DNA of 62,290 bases, from contig JAIRUA010000002.1 in the NCBI GenBank assembly GCA_031254645.1, forward strand, positions 1-62,290, read 5' to 3'. Every line of letters starts with the position of its first letter. The first letter of the stretch is position 1. Shown here in pieces: positions 8,634-16,303 of this stretch. The stretch comes from Dysgonamonadaceae bacterium (GTDB lineage Bacteria; Bacteroidota; Bacteroidia; Bacteroidales; Dysgonomonadaceae). The position numbers were made by a program, and so were the translations under genes. Under the pieces are notes generated by a model. That model made no database searches. It worked only from the letters and a program-made list of their open reading frames with translations, and was not told the origin of the DNA.

Positions 8634-8721
8634 GAACGCAGATGACATGGATAACGCGGATTTACGCTGATTTTATTTTTGAAAGAATAAAAATATTTTC
8701 ATCCGTGTCATCTGTGTTCCC
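8634..8721. repeat. dispersed inverted repeat between convergent genes
   Basis: Left arm gaacgcagatgacatggat; right arm atccgtgtcatctgtgttcc. The centre reads gcggatttacgctgattt and an AT-rich loop. This ATCCGTGTCATCTGTGTTC type of repeat occurs between genes in several Bacteroidota, from memory. It may also act as a transcription stop. Confidence 0.75.
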
Positions 8722-8727
8722 ATTTCA

Positions 8728-9552
8728 TTATAACTTCTGGCAAATCGGACAATAATACACACTTCCGCCCATATACGCTTCTTTTACAATTGCATTACCA
8801 CAATTAGGACAAGGGTTTTTGTACGTATTTTTAGACAAAATCGTTTTATATCCGCCAAAATTTCCGAATAAATCTTTTTCCGTATCGCGACCGCCTTTGT
8901 CTGTCATACTCCGTAGGTTGAATTTCAGGTTGTGGAACAAATCTCCTTTTTCCAAATCGCTGATTGTTGACATTTTTCGTCTCGGGTTAATGCCCGAATT
9001 AAATAAAATATCTTGCAAAGTACCATTTCCTAATCCGGGAATACGCTGTTCAGTAGCGAGCAAGGCTTTGGCTGACAGGTCTTTCTTTGCGCTGCGAAAA
9101 AGATTTTCGAAAAAAACTTCGTCAAACTTTTCACTCAAAGGCGAGGTGCTATTGAGACTTCCGGTATAATATTCGTTATCGAATGCGCCTTTGTAAGCAT
9201 AAATTGCCCCGTACATAGCAATGGTAAACACTAAAAAACTTTTATCGTCAAATTCTAAAAGCAACTGATGTTTAGCCGGTTGTTTTTCCAACGGTATGTA
9301 GTAGCGAAGATTTGTTCCGTCACCAATAGTAATGTGCGTATCGGCATTTAAATGCAAATCTACAAACATTCCGTGTCCATTTGCGCTTTCGATTTGCCTG
9401 CCGACAAGCAAATCGCCATATTTTAGCGGATCGCCATTAAACCACGCGAATTTATGGGGGCTTGTCGCGTTTACTACGCGCGTAATCATTTTTCCGATTA
9501 ATACTTCTTGCGCTTGTGTTGCGATAGTTTTGCTTTCAGGTATCTCTAACAT
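8728..9552 (-). CDS. Fpg/Nei-family protein lacking the catalytic N-terminal proline
   Basis: A 274-residue protein with the Fpg/Nei layout: N-terminal domain, helix-two-turn-helix (ATEQRIPGLGNGTLQDILF) and a C-terminal zinc finger (CPNCGNAIVKEAYM...YYCPICQ). Classical Fpg begins MPELPE, with the proline as nucleophile. Here the start is MLEIPES, so Leu replaces that proline, and the beta-hairpin Lys region reads GHGMFVDLHL with no obvious Lys. The glutamate after position 1 is kept. It is probably a DNA-binding member with changed or absent glycosylase/lyase activity. Similar proline-less members are known to me from Firmicutes and Bacteroidota, so this is a subfamily rather than a sequencing error. 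Confidence 0.85.
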   Translation of the reverse strand: MLEIPESKTIATQAQEVLIGKMITRVVNATSPHKFAWFNGDPLKYGDLLVGRQIESANGHGMFVDLHLNADTHITIGDGTNLRYYIPLEKQPAKHQLLLEFDDKSFLVFTIAMYGAIYAYKGAFDNEYYTGSLNSTSPLSEKFDEVFFENLFRSAKKDLSAKALLATEQRIPGLGNGTLQDILFNSGINPRRKMSTISDLEKGDLFHNLKFNLRSMTDKGGRDTEKDLFGNFGGYKTILSKNTYKNPCPNCGNAIVKEAYMGGSVYYCPICQKL

Positions 9553-9570
9553 AGCGATCTTCTATTTAAT

Positions 9571-9918
9571 TCAAAATCTAATCGGCTCCGGTAAATTTTC
9601 CGATACTTTCCTCGTTTTCGACACCTCTTTCACCAAAATATATCGAATAGACGAAGCATCAGCGAGCGTGTTTTCTCTCGCTTCCGTTCTCACGTTCAAT
9701 ACATATTCATAACCTTCTTCATAATCGAAACCTTCGATATGGCTGTAAAAAAACTGCCATTCGGTGTTGTCGCCTATTTTTACAAGTAGACATGTTTGTG
9801 GAAATGCACCCATACAATCTGCCGTTTGCGAAGCGACAATAAATCGCATGGTTTCCGGTTTTTGCGAACAGGAAAACATTGCTAACACAATAATTAGTAA
9901 GCTGATAATTTTTTTCAT
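9571..9918 (-). CDS. DUF4377-type small lipoprotein
   Basis: A 115-residue protein with signal sequence MKKIISLLIIVLAMFSC and a lipidated Cys17. The body has the segment FYSHIEGFDYEEGYEYVLNV, which resembles the DUF4377 domain also found next to HslJ-like domains. It is probably anchored in the outer membrane or the periplasmic face. It lies 18 bases upstream of the Fpg-like gene on the same strand, so the two may be co-transcribed. A -7 element, TACCTTTG, is read on minus at 9951-9958. Confidence 0.75.
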   Translation of the reverse strand: MKKIISLLIIVLAMFSCSQKPETMRFIVASQTADCMGAFPQTCLLVKIGDNTEWQFFYSHIEGFDYEEGYEYVLNVRTEARENTLADASSIRYILVKEVSKTRKVSENLPEPIRF

Positions 9919-9950
9919 AATGTTTCGTTTTGTATTTTTTATTGATGGTA

Positions 9951-9958
9951 CAAAGGTA
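9951..9958 (-). promoter_or_regulatory. -7 element for the DUF4377 lipoprotein
   Basis: CAAAGGTA on plus, read as TACCTTTG on minus, 33 bases before the ATG. No TTTG is visible at the -33 position. Confidence 0.5.
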
Positions 9959-9961
9959 TGA

Positions 9962-10080
9962 AATAATTTGCTAATGTGCTAATGAATAATGTGCTAATGC
10001 AATTGTCATATTGGATTACAATTAGAAAACTAGAGAGCTTGTCATTAGCAAATTATTCATTAGCACATTGGCAAATTATA
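9962..10080. repeat. large palindromic linker (gctaatgtgctaatg family)
   Basis: About 36-base arms: the left contains taatttgctaatgtgctaat and the right, in complement, taatttgccaatgtgctaat. They surround a central region of about 45 bases. A shorter relative is at 15339-15371. Confidence 0.8.
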
Positions 10081-10088
10081 ATTTTTAT

Positions 10089-10119
10089 TTTGTCATATCC
10101 GCAAAAAAAGCTACATTTG
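10089..10119 (+). promoter_or_regulatory. promoter for radC
   Basis: TTTG at 10089-10092, a 19-base spacer and TACATTTG at 10112-10119. The ATG follows nine bases later, giving a very short leader. Confidence 0.7.
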
Positions 10120-10127
10120 CTTTCTAA

Positions 10128-10817
10128 ATGGAAAAACTAAGTATCAAACAGTGGGCAGAAGAAGACCGTCCACGTGAAAAAATGCTGATGAAAGGCGCTT
10201 CGGCATTGTCGGATTCCGAATTGTTAGCAATTCTTATCGGCTCGGGAAACGACAAAGAAACGGCTGTAGAACTCAGCAAACGCATTTTACAAAAGGCTGA
10301 CAACGATTTACACAAATTAGGCAGATTCGAGATAAATGATTTTATCAAAGACTTCCGAGGCATCGGCGAAGCGAAAGCAGTAACTATTGTTGCGGCTTTG
10401 GAACTAGGCAAACGACGGAAAGAAACGGAAAAGCCCAAGCGTGAGAAAATTACCTCGTCGAAATCGGCTTACGATATTCTCTATCCGCTACTTTCCGGTC
10501 TTCCACACGAGGAGATTTGGGCTTTGTTGTTGGATAGCGCCAATAATGTTATCGCGCCGATTCAAGTGAGCAAAGGTGGCATTTCAAAAACAACGATGGA
10601 TAACAGGCTGATTCTGCGCGAAGCACTCAACCGATATGCGTCGGGTGTTATTTTGGCGCACAACCATCCGTCGGGAAGTTGTAAACCGAGTCCGCAGGAT
10701 ATGCAAATGACCAAAAAGTTGAAAGATGCCGCACAATGTATGGATATTCTTCTACACGACCATTTGGTTGTTTCGGAAAAAGAATATTTTAGTTTTGCGG
10801 ATAATGATTTAATTTAA
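10128..10817 (+). CDS. radC: RadC family protein (JAB/JAMM domain)
   Basis: A 229-residue protein with an N-terminal helix-hairpin-helix region (DFRGIGEAKAVTIVAALELG) and a C-terminal JAMM metal-binding motif, HNHPSGSCKPSPQD. Members were once linked to DNA repair, but their true role is unsettled. Length is normal. The gene is followed immediately by a palindromic linker and then the DUF59 gene on the same strand. Confidence 0.94.
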   Translation: MEKLSIKQWAEEDRPREKMLMKGASALSDSELLAILIGSGNDKETAVELSKRILQKADNDLHKLGRFEINDFIKDFRGIGEAKAVTIVAALELGKRRKETEKPKREKITSSKSAYDILYPLLSGLPHEEIWALLLDSANNVIAPIQVSKGGISKTTMDNRLILREALNRYASGVILAHNHPSGSCKPSPQDMQMTKKLKDAAQCMDILLHDHLVVSEKEYFSFADNDLI

Positions 10818-10890
10818 TAATTCAAAGATTCAATAATTCAAAGATTTAAGGATTGAATTTTTGAACTCTTGAATCTTTAAATCTTTGAAT
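10818..10890. repeat. palindromic linker (attcaaagattcaa family)
   Basis: Left half: repeats of attcaaagattcaat. Right half: its complement, ttgaatctttaaatctttga. The unit starts at the radC stop and ends exactly at the ATG of the next gene. Related units are at 11211-11304 and 26344-26424. Confidence 0.85.
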
Positions 10891-11208
10891 ATGAACAAAG
10901 AATTACAAGATTTACAAGACAAAATCGTACAGCGGCTCAAAACCGTGTACGACCCTGAAATCCCTGTCAATATCTACGATTTGGGAATGATTTACGACGT
11001 AGATATCGACGAAGGAAACAATGTAACAATTGAAATGACATTCACTTCACCCAACTGCCCTGCCGCCGATTTTATCCTAATGGACGTGCGAATGAAAGTT
11101 GAATCTATCGAAGAAGTAAATAATGTAAACATTAATCTCACATTCGAGCCACCGTGGGATCGTTCGATGATGAGTGAAGAAGCGCTTTTAGAGTTGGGAA
11201 TGTTGTAG
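10891..11208 (+). CDS. DUF59/MIP18-family Fe-S assembly protein (SufT-like)
   Basis: A 105-residue protein with the MIP18/PaaD-like fold. Conserved features are YDPEIPVNIYDLGMIYD near the N-terminus and FTSPNCPAADF with the conserved Cys, then the PPWDRSMMSEEALLELG tail. Relatives help mature iron-sulfur proteins and are often next to suf genes, though none is visible here. ATG 10891 is chosen over an in-frame TTG at 10885, which lies inside the repeat arm. Both flanks are members of the attcaaagattc repeat family. Confidence 0.9.
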   Translation: MNKELQDLQDKIVQRLKTVYDPEIPVNIYDLGMIYDVDIDEGNNVTIEMTFTSPNCPAADFILMDVRMKVESIEEVNNVNINLTFEPPWDRSMMSEEALLELGML

Positions 11209-11210
11209 AA

Positions 11211-11304
11211 AATTCAAAGATTCAATAATTCAAAGATTCAATCGGTCGCTGAGCGGAGTTGAAGCGTTGAATCTTTGAATTATTGAATCTTTAAATCTTT
11301 GAAT
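11211..11304. repeat. composite palindromic linker (attcaaagattcaa family with inner module)
   Basis: Arms of the attcaaagattcaataat type enclose a different module, ggtcgctgagcggagttgaa. That module, in complement, resembles cttcggctacgctcagtaac at 36489-36508 in the mobile element. The right arm ends at the lpxH ATG. Confidence 0.85.
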
Positions 11305-12027
11305 ATGAATAAAAAAGTATATTTTCTATCCGACGTTCATCTAGACTCAAAATCGCACACCGATTCTATCGAAGTGGAGCGAAAGCTCTGCCGTTGGCTC
11401 GATATGGCGCGGCAAGATGCGCAAGCAATTTACCTTCTGGGCGATATTTTCGATTTCTGGTACGAATATAAATACGTCGTACCAAAAGGTTTTGTGCGCT
11501 TGTTGGGCAAATTGGCGGAAATAACCGATTCGGGCATCGAGGTACATTTTTTTATCGGTAACCACGATATTTGGCTCACTGATTATCTCGCCAAAGAATG
11601 CGGATTAATCTTGCATTTCAAACCGGAAATCATCAAAATTAATGACAAAAAAATTTTTCTCGCGCATGGCGACGGACTGAATGAAACATCCATTCCGTTA
11701 ATGATGTTTCGCAGTAAATTTCTTCGAGCCTGCCTCTCAACCATTCACCCTCGATGGACAATCCCGTTGGCGCATAAGTGGTCGAATTATAGTAGAAAAA
11801 ATGGCGACACACAAGATTATTTGGGTGAAGACAAAGAAAATCTCATCATTTTCGCCAAACAAAAATTAAAAGAAATACCCGATATCAACTATTTTATTTT
11901 CGGACATCGTCACATTTTGTTGGATTTGCCGATTGCCGAAACATCACGTGTGATTATCATTGGCGATTGGATTAGTTATTTTTCATATGCGGTATTAGAG
12001 GATGATGTGCGATTGGAAAAGTTTTAA
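11305..12027 (+). CDS. lpxH: UDP-2,3-diacylglucosamine diphosphatase (LpxH-like)
   Basis: A 240-residue calcineurin-like metallophosphoesterase that makes lipid X in lipid A synthesis at the inner face of the inner membrane. Metal-binding motifs appear in order: SDVHLDS, LGDIFDFW, GNHD, AHGDGL and GHRH. ATG 11305 is chosen over a TTG in the repeat arm. Together with lpxK at 26.4 kb it supports a Gram-negative envelope with lipid A. The gene is convergent with gtrA. Confidence 0.9.
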   Translation: MNKKVYFLSDVHLDSKSHTDSIEVERKLCRWLDMARQDAQAIYLLGDIFDFWYEYKYVVPKGFVRLLGKLAEITDSGIEVHFFIGNHDIWLTDYLAKECGLILHFKPEIIKINDKKIFLAHGDGLNETSIPLMMFRSKFLRACLSTIHPRWTIPLAHKWSNYSRKNGDTQDYLGEDKENLIIFAKQKLKEIPDINYFIFGHRHILLDLPIAETSRVIIIGDWISYFSYAVLEDDVRLEKF

Positions 12028-12042
12028 TCCACAACAACGAGT

Positions 12043-12513
12043 TCATTTCTCCACCGTTTTAAATACCCAGTGTCTCTGCAACTTATAATTAAAAAACACA
12101 AACACAAGCGCATCGGTAATCAAACGGCAATATTTGTAAATAAGCGTTTCGGTAATAACATAACCGAGAAATATTGCTCCTTGAAAATAGAATAAAACCA
12201 ACGAAGTAAAGAAAAATGTACCCGCCATTTTCAGGACAATACTACCTGCCACCACGCAAATAAATCGCCAAAGTTGTTGCGAAAGACTGAATTTGTAGGA
12301 TAAATTTTTTGTTTGAAAAGCCCAAATTTTATTCAGCAAAAAATTGACCACCGCGCCAATAATTCCCCCGATAGCAATGGAAGTTGTGTAGTGAAGCCCC
12401 ACGAAATCGGCAAAAAAGATCATAGCAGCATAATCCACAACTACTCCTGCAAAGGCGGAGCATTGCGCTTTGATGAAAAATCGTGAACTTTTGAGTATGC
12501 GCATGTAATTCAT
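12043..12513 (-). CDS. GtrA family membrane protein
   Basis: A 156-residue protein with about four transmembrane helices. It has the GtrA-type opening (FIKAQCSAFAGVVVDYAAMIF) and a motif resembling NFLLNKIWAF. GtrA proteins are thought to move polyprenyl-linked sugars across the inner membrane or to support cell-surface glycosylation. Its start overlaps the stop of the upstream CDP-alcohol transferase (TAATG), so the two are translationally coupled and probably work in lipid or polysaccharide metabolism. Confidence 0.9.
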   Translation of the reverse strand: MNYMRILKSSRFFIKAQCSAFAGVVVDYAAMIFFADFVGLHYTTSIAIGGIIGAVVNFLLNKIWAFQTKNLSYKFSLSQQLWRFICVVAGSIVLKMAGTFFFTSLVLFYFQGAIFLGYVITETLIYKYCRLITDALVFVFFNYKLQRHWVFKTVEK

Positions 12514-13229
12514 TACAATGTTGCGTTTTCTTTGTTGCGTTTCTCTATTTTCTCGCGCTTGTCTCTTCTATCAGCCATTACAAGTAAACTTCTGAAATCT
12601 TTTATGTTGATAATCAACAAAACAATACAAATAATTATGCTCGAAACAATAATCGAATCCTTTATCAAAACTTCCAATACCAAAATGATGGAAATCAGAA
12701 CACGCACTTCAGTGGGACCGAGAAATCCCGAATCAATTGTGTATTTTCCGACAACTTTGTAACGCAACAAAGCCATCATCATCGCCCAACCATATAAAAC
12801 CACAAATCCAAAACCAAAAATTTCAGCTACCCCATCTACATATACAATATAACCAATGCCAATACAGATATTCGCAAACCAATCAACGATATAGTCGAGC
12901 GAAAAACCGTACCACTTTCGAGGCGTTTTACGATAATAAGCCAAACGTCCGTCTAACGAATCGCCAAACCAGTTGATGATAAACCCAAGAATGCCTAACA
13001 ACAGAAATGCCCGACAATCAAGATAGTACGCTAAAAAGAAACTAAACATCGTTATCAAACTACCAACCATACCGATGCCTGTCAATCCATCGGGCGTAAC
13101 CCACGCGGGAATACGCTGCACCAAAAAAGCAATCAGATTTTGCTCCGGCTTTTGTAAAATATTCGTCCGCTCACGCCCCTTCGTTATTCTTTTGAGCGCA
13201 CTTTGATGAGATGATGTTTTTTGTTCCAT
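12513..13229 (-). CDS. CDP-alcohol phosphatidyltransferase family protein
   Basis: A 238-residue integral membrane enzyme. The motif reads DGRLAYYRKTPRKWYGFSLD plus YIVD and matches DGxxAR-x8-G-x3-D-x3-D, except that Arg after Ala is Tyr. The family transfers a phospho-group from a CDP-lipid or CDP-alcohol to an alcohol acceptor to make phospholipids. About six hydrophobic helices are visible. Which alcohol is used is not evident. It is co-transcribed with gtrA, divergent from an acyltransferase, in a lipid-related neighbourhood. Confidence 0.88.
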   Translation of the reverse strand: MEQKTSSHQSALKRITKGRERTNILQKPEQNLIAFLVQRIPAWVTPDGLTGIGMVGSLITMFSFFLAYYLDCRAFLLLGILGFIINWFGDSLDGRLAYYRKTPRKWYGFSLDYIVDWFANICIGIGYIVYVDGVAEIFGFGFVVLYGWAMMMALLRYKVVGKYTIDSGFLGPTEVRVLISIILVLEVLIKDSIIVSSIIICIVLLIINIKDFRSLLVMADRRDKREKIEKRNKENATL

Positions 13230-13267
13230 AAATTCAAAACAGTTTCTTTTATTCTTTTCAGAGAGTA

Positions 13268-13275
13268 CAAAGGTA
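13268..13275 (-). promoter_or_regulatory. -7 element for the CDP-alcohol transferase operon
   Basis: CAAAGGTA on plus (TACCTTTG on minus), 38 bases before the start. The opposite promoter begins eight bases away, so the two divergent units share a control region. Confidence 0.6.
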
Positions 13276-13282
13276 TCACTTT

Positions 13283-13314
13283 TTTGCTAATTAAACGAAA
13301 TATTGCTAATTTTG
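13283..13314 (+). promoter_or_regulatory. promoter for the acyltransferase gene
   Basis: TTTG at 13283-13286, a 20-base spacer and TAATTTTG at 13307-13314. This makes ATG 13333, not the in-frame TTG at 13303, the true start. Confidence 0.8.
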
Positions 13315-13332
13315 CGGCAAGAGAAATATGAT

Positions 13333-14145
13333 ATGAAGGATAAATTAATCAGTAAAGAGCTGCTTCACAGCATTTCACCTACATTGGCAAAACCAATTAT
13401 CAGGCAATGTGTAATGAAACTTGGCGGGTTTGATAAAGTAAATCGGGTGTACGATTCGGCAAAATACAAAAGCGGAACGGATATTGAAGATGCAATGATT
13501 GACGGCTTGGGTATCACGAGAAAAGTACACAATATTGATGTTTTGAAACAATTTGACGGCAAACCGTTTATCACTGTTTCCAATCATCCATACGGACACA
13601 TTGACGGCATTATGTTGATTGGTGAAGTGGCAAAGGTGCGTCCTGATTTCAAAGTAATGGTCAATTGGATGTTAGGACAAATTGATATTATGGGAAATCA
13701 TTTTATAGGTGTAAACCCCTATTCATCAAATATTTCTGCGCGGTCGAGCCTCAACGGCGTGAAAGAGTGCATTACGCACTTGCGTGAAAATCATCCGCTG
13801 GGATTTTTTCCGGCAGGCGCCATTTCAAAAACCGTTGGATTCAATAAAGTTCGCGATAAAGAGTGGCAAGAAAGTGTTCTCAAATTGATTCACAAGGCAA
13901 ATGTACCGATTATTCCGGCTTACTTTTCGGGGCAAAATTCCCGTTTTTTCAACTTCTTGGATCGCATTGACTGGCGTGTTCGTAATGCGCGTTTGTGCCA
14001 CGAATTAGATACGAAAAAGGGAAAAACAATCCATTTGGTTTTTGGTGAGCCAATTTTGTCTGAAAAGCAAAAAGAGTTTAGTGATATAAAAGCGTTTGGC
14101 GAATTTTTACAAAACGAGACGTATGCGCTTTCGGTGCGAGTTTAA
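13333..14145 (+). CDS. PlsC-family lysophospholipid acyltransferase
   Basis: A 270-residue acyltransferase of the PlsC superfamily. Motif I is a variant, VSNHPYGHIDG (NHxxxxxD-like), and motif III is LGFFPAGAISK. It probably transfers an acyl chain to a lysophospholipid or another lipid at the membrane. It resembles the hemolysin/ornithine-lipid-type acyltransferases of Bacteroidota more than the classical 240-residue PlsC, so the substrate is uncertain. It is divergently transcribed from the CDP-alcohol transferase operon. Confidence 0.85.
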   Translation: MKDKLISKELLHSISPTLAKPIIRQCVMKLGGFDKVNRVYDSAKYKSGTDIEDAMIDGLGITRKVHNIDVLKQFDGKPFITVSNHPYGHIDGIMLIGEVAKVRPDFKVMVNWMLGQIDIMGNHFIGVNPYSSNISARSSLNGVKECITHLRENHPLGFFPAGAISKTVGFNKVRDKEWQESVLKLIHKANVPIIPAYFSGQNSRFFNFLDRIDWRVRNARLCHELDTKKGKTIHLVFGEPILSEKQKEFSDIKAFGEFLQNETYALSVRV

Positions 14146-14198
14146 GGATTTAAAGTTTAAGGAGGTTTGAGCTTCCTTAAACCTTAAATCTTTAAACT
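14143..14198. repeat. palindromic linker (ttaaggatttaaag family)
   Basis: Arms taaggatttaaagtttaagg and ccttaaaccttaaatcttta around gaggtttgagcttc. It lies between convergent genes and overlaps the last codon of each, so it can serve as a stop signal for both. Confidence 0.75.
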
Positions 14199-14889
14199 AT
14201 AAAACCCCTTTTATCTCCATCAACCTACTTACTTCAAACGTTGGCTCAAAATCCACCGCTTCGCTTCCTTGCGGATTGAACCAAATTTGAGCGATACGAC
14301 TGTTACGAGCGCCTACAATATCGTTGTCCCAACTATCGCCAATCATAATGGTTTGGTCGCGGCGCGAATTGGTGTTTTTTAACGCGTAAGTAAACATATC
14401 GGCGTGTGGTTTGTTGATACCCGCGTCTTCTGACAGAATAATTTTATCGAAATAAGGACGTAATCCTGAATTTTCGATTTTCTTAAACTGTACTTCTCGA
14501 AATCCGTTGGAAAGAATGTGCATTCTGTATTTCGGCTTCAAGTATTCCAACAGTTCCATTGTACCGTCGATGAGACGCGTTTTGCGTGTGGTGCGGTCGA
14601 GAAAATCAACACTCAACTTTTTGGCATACTCCACATCATCAATTCCGAAAGGACGAACGGGAATGAGAAATCGTTCTACGGTAAGTTCTTCTTTTTGGAT
14701 TTCGCCTTTGGTATATAAATCCCATAATCGCAGATTATTAGGAAAATAGACATTGTAATAATCTTCGAATGTTGGGTAAAATTTATCGTATCCGTAATTG
14801 CCATAAATTTCTTCAAGACATTCTTTTCCGTTTTGATGAATATCCCAAAGAGTATCATCGAGGTCGATGAAGAGGTTTTGATATTTCAT
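14197..14889 (-). CDS. HAD-family noncanonical pyrimidine nucleotidase (YjjG-like)
   Basis: A haloacid-dehalogenase-fold phosphatase of about 230 residues. It has motif I DLDDTLWD, motif II ILSNGF, a Lys in GINKPHADMF and motif IV MIGDSWDNDIVGA. YjjG enzymes remove damaged or noncanonical pyrimidine nucleotides. The start at 14889 (MKYQNLF) gives the usual N-terminus; ATG 14895 and a GTG at 14910 are alternatives. It lies 31 bases downstream of the DUF3127 gene, same strand. Confidence 0.9.
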   Translation of the reverse strand: MKYQNLFIDLDDTLWDIHQNGKECLEEIYGNYGYDKFYPTFEDYYNVYFPNNLRLWDLYTKGEIQKEELTVERFLIPVRPFGIDDVEYAKKLSVDFLDRTTRKTRLIDGTMELLEYLKPKYRMHILSNGFREVQFKKIENSGLRPYFDKIILSEDAGINKPHADMFTYALKNTNSRRDQTIMIGDSWDNDIVGARNSRIAQIWFNPQGSEAVDFEPTFEVSRLMEIKGVL

Positions 14890-14919
14890 TTTCATTTTGC
14901 GCGAAAGCACGAATGCACC

Positions 14920-15300
14920 TTAAAACGGTAGATCCGAATTGCTCTCCCCACCGAATTCACTGCTATCAAACGTTGGTGGCGGCGGTGGTGGCATATCGTC
15001 GGGCGCAAAATTATTGCCTTGCTGCACGAGTACAGCCGCTTCTACTCGCCACGCACGTATATCGTTGTACCAACGACCGTTATATTCACGACAATCAATA
15101 TCGAAATCCACTTTTACATCCTGTCCTTCTTTGATGGCGAATTGGTCGATTTTATCACCCCAAAGGTTGAACATCATTTTTTTCGGATATTGCGAATCTA
15201 AATTATATTCAAGCACATAGTCTTGTTTTTTCCACATCCCATTTCGCCCTTCGCCCGTTTGCAAGGGCTGTACGTTGATAATTTTTCCTTTAATTTCCAT
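14920..15300 (-). CDS. DUF3127 domain protein (OB-fold-like)
   Basis: A 126-residue protein whose first 90 residues match DUF3127 (MEIKGKIINVQPLQTGEG, then MMFNLWGDK and RWYNDIRAWRVE). It has an acidic, proline-rich tail (DDMPPPPPPTF...SDLPF). The tail resembles the acidic tip of single-stranded-DNA-binding proteins that recruits partners, so a nucleic-acid role is plausible but not shown. It is probably in one transcript with the YjjG-like gene. Confidence 0.85.
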   Translation of the reverse strand: MEIKGKIINVQPLQTGEGRNGMWKKQDYVLEYNLDSQYPKKMMFNLWGDKIDQFAIKEGQDVKVDFDIDCREYNGRWYNDIRAWRVEAAVLVQQGNNFAPDDMPPPPPPTFDSSEFGGESNSDLPF

Positions 15301-15338
15301 TTTTAATATGTTTTTTTTAGTTTGTTTCTATCTCATTT

Positions 15339-15371
15339 GCACATTAACACATTGTTTATTAGCACATTATT
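15339..15371. repeat. short repeat of the gcacattaacacatt type
   Basis: Contains cacattaacacattgttta and ttagcacatt, akin to the larger palindrome at 9962-10080. It lies between ftcD and the DUF3127 gene and touches the ftcD stop. Confidence 0.5.
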
Positions 15372-16260
15372 ATAAATAATTTTCCAGCACTTTATCCATC
15401 GAAAAATTCTCAATTCCTAAATAATATGCCGCGCTTTCTGCCAATGCTTCCATCGGCACTAATCCGATGATTTCCGCACCTACAATCGGCACGCCGTAAC
15501 GATTTGCTTCGATGCGTATCATTTCTTGCGCTTGATAAATCGCCGTTTTGGTGTAATTGGTCAAATTCATCGAAACTTGCACAATACCACGCTCTTCCAA
15601 TGCTACACCCATCGCTTTGCAATAATGCAATCCGCCGCCGATATGACGTACTTTTTGGCTGATGGCTTTGGCGATTTCCAAATCGTTTGTCCCCAAATTC
15701 ACGTTGTACGCAATGAGCGGCATTCGTACACCGATAGCTACCGCGCCGGCAGTTGGGTGTGGTACAGATTGTCCAAAATCGGGCTGCCATTCGGGTTGTT
15801 TCATTTTTTCCGGCAAACCTTCAAATTCACCTTTTCGCACCGATGCTAAGTTCTCGCGATGCAGTGCAGAAGCCGATTTTTCATATAAAAACACAGGTAA
15901 ATTATATCTTTCGGCAACCGCTTGTGCTACTTCTTTTGATAATGCGATGGCTTCCTCTTCCGTTACATTTTTTATCGGAATAAATGGTACAACATCTGCC
16001 GCGCCCATTCGTGGGTGTTGTCCATTATGTTTCTTCAAATCAATTAGTTCCGTCGCTTTTCCAATCGCTTCGATAACAGCATTTTTTACCGCTTGCGGCT
16101 CACCAATAACAGTAGCAACAAAACGGTTGTGATCTGCATCGCTGCTGTAATCAAGCAGTTTTACACCGTCTTTGGCGCGGAAACAATCTACGATTTGTTC
16201 GATGATTTGTTTGTCGCACCCTTCAGAGAAATTGGGGACGGTTTGTATTATTTTGTTCAT
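15370..16260 (-). CDS. ftcD: glutamate formimidoyltransferase
   Basis: A 296-residue formiminotransferase that moves the formimino group from formiminoglutamate to tetrahydrofolate in histidine degradation. It begins MNKIIQTVPNFSEG and contains HNRFVATVIGEP, NGQHPRMGAADVVPFIP and LTNYTKTAIYQ, all typical. The cyclodeaminase domain is absent, as usual in bacteria. No hut genes are adjacent; metH, another tetrahydrofolate enzyme, lies immediately upstream. ATG 16260 is preferred over the upstream in-frame start at 16290, which would overlap a likely -7 box (16288-16295). Confidence 0.93.
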   Translation of the reverse strand: MNKIIQTVPNFSEGCDKQIIEQIVDCFRAKDGVKLLDYSSDADHNRFVATVIGEPQAVKNAVIEAIGKATELIDLKKHNGQHPRMGAADVVPFIPIKNVTEEEAIALSKEVAQAVAERYNLPVFLYEKSASALHRENLASVRKGEFEGLPEKMKQPEWQPDFGQSVPHPTAGAVAIGVRMPLIAYNVNLGTNDLEIAKAISQKVRHIGGGLHYCKAMGVALEERGIVQVSMNLTNYTKTAIYQAQEMIRIEANRYGVPIVGAEIIGLVPMEALAESAAYYLGIENFSMDKVLENYL

Positions 16261-16303
16261 TATAAGTTGTCCAAAATACTTTGGTAACAAAAGTAGTAAA
16301 AAA

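Noticed and set aside
10818..11304. Possible CRISPR array from gattcaaag-like tandem words
   Set aside because: Units are short, contiguous and inverted around a centre, with no unique spacers and no cas genes.
15410..16287. Frames of 60-156 residues antiparallel or shifted over ftcD
   Set aside because: They are shadows of a well-conserved gene and their sequences show no domain.
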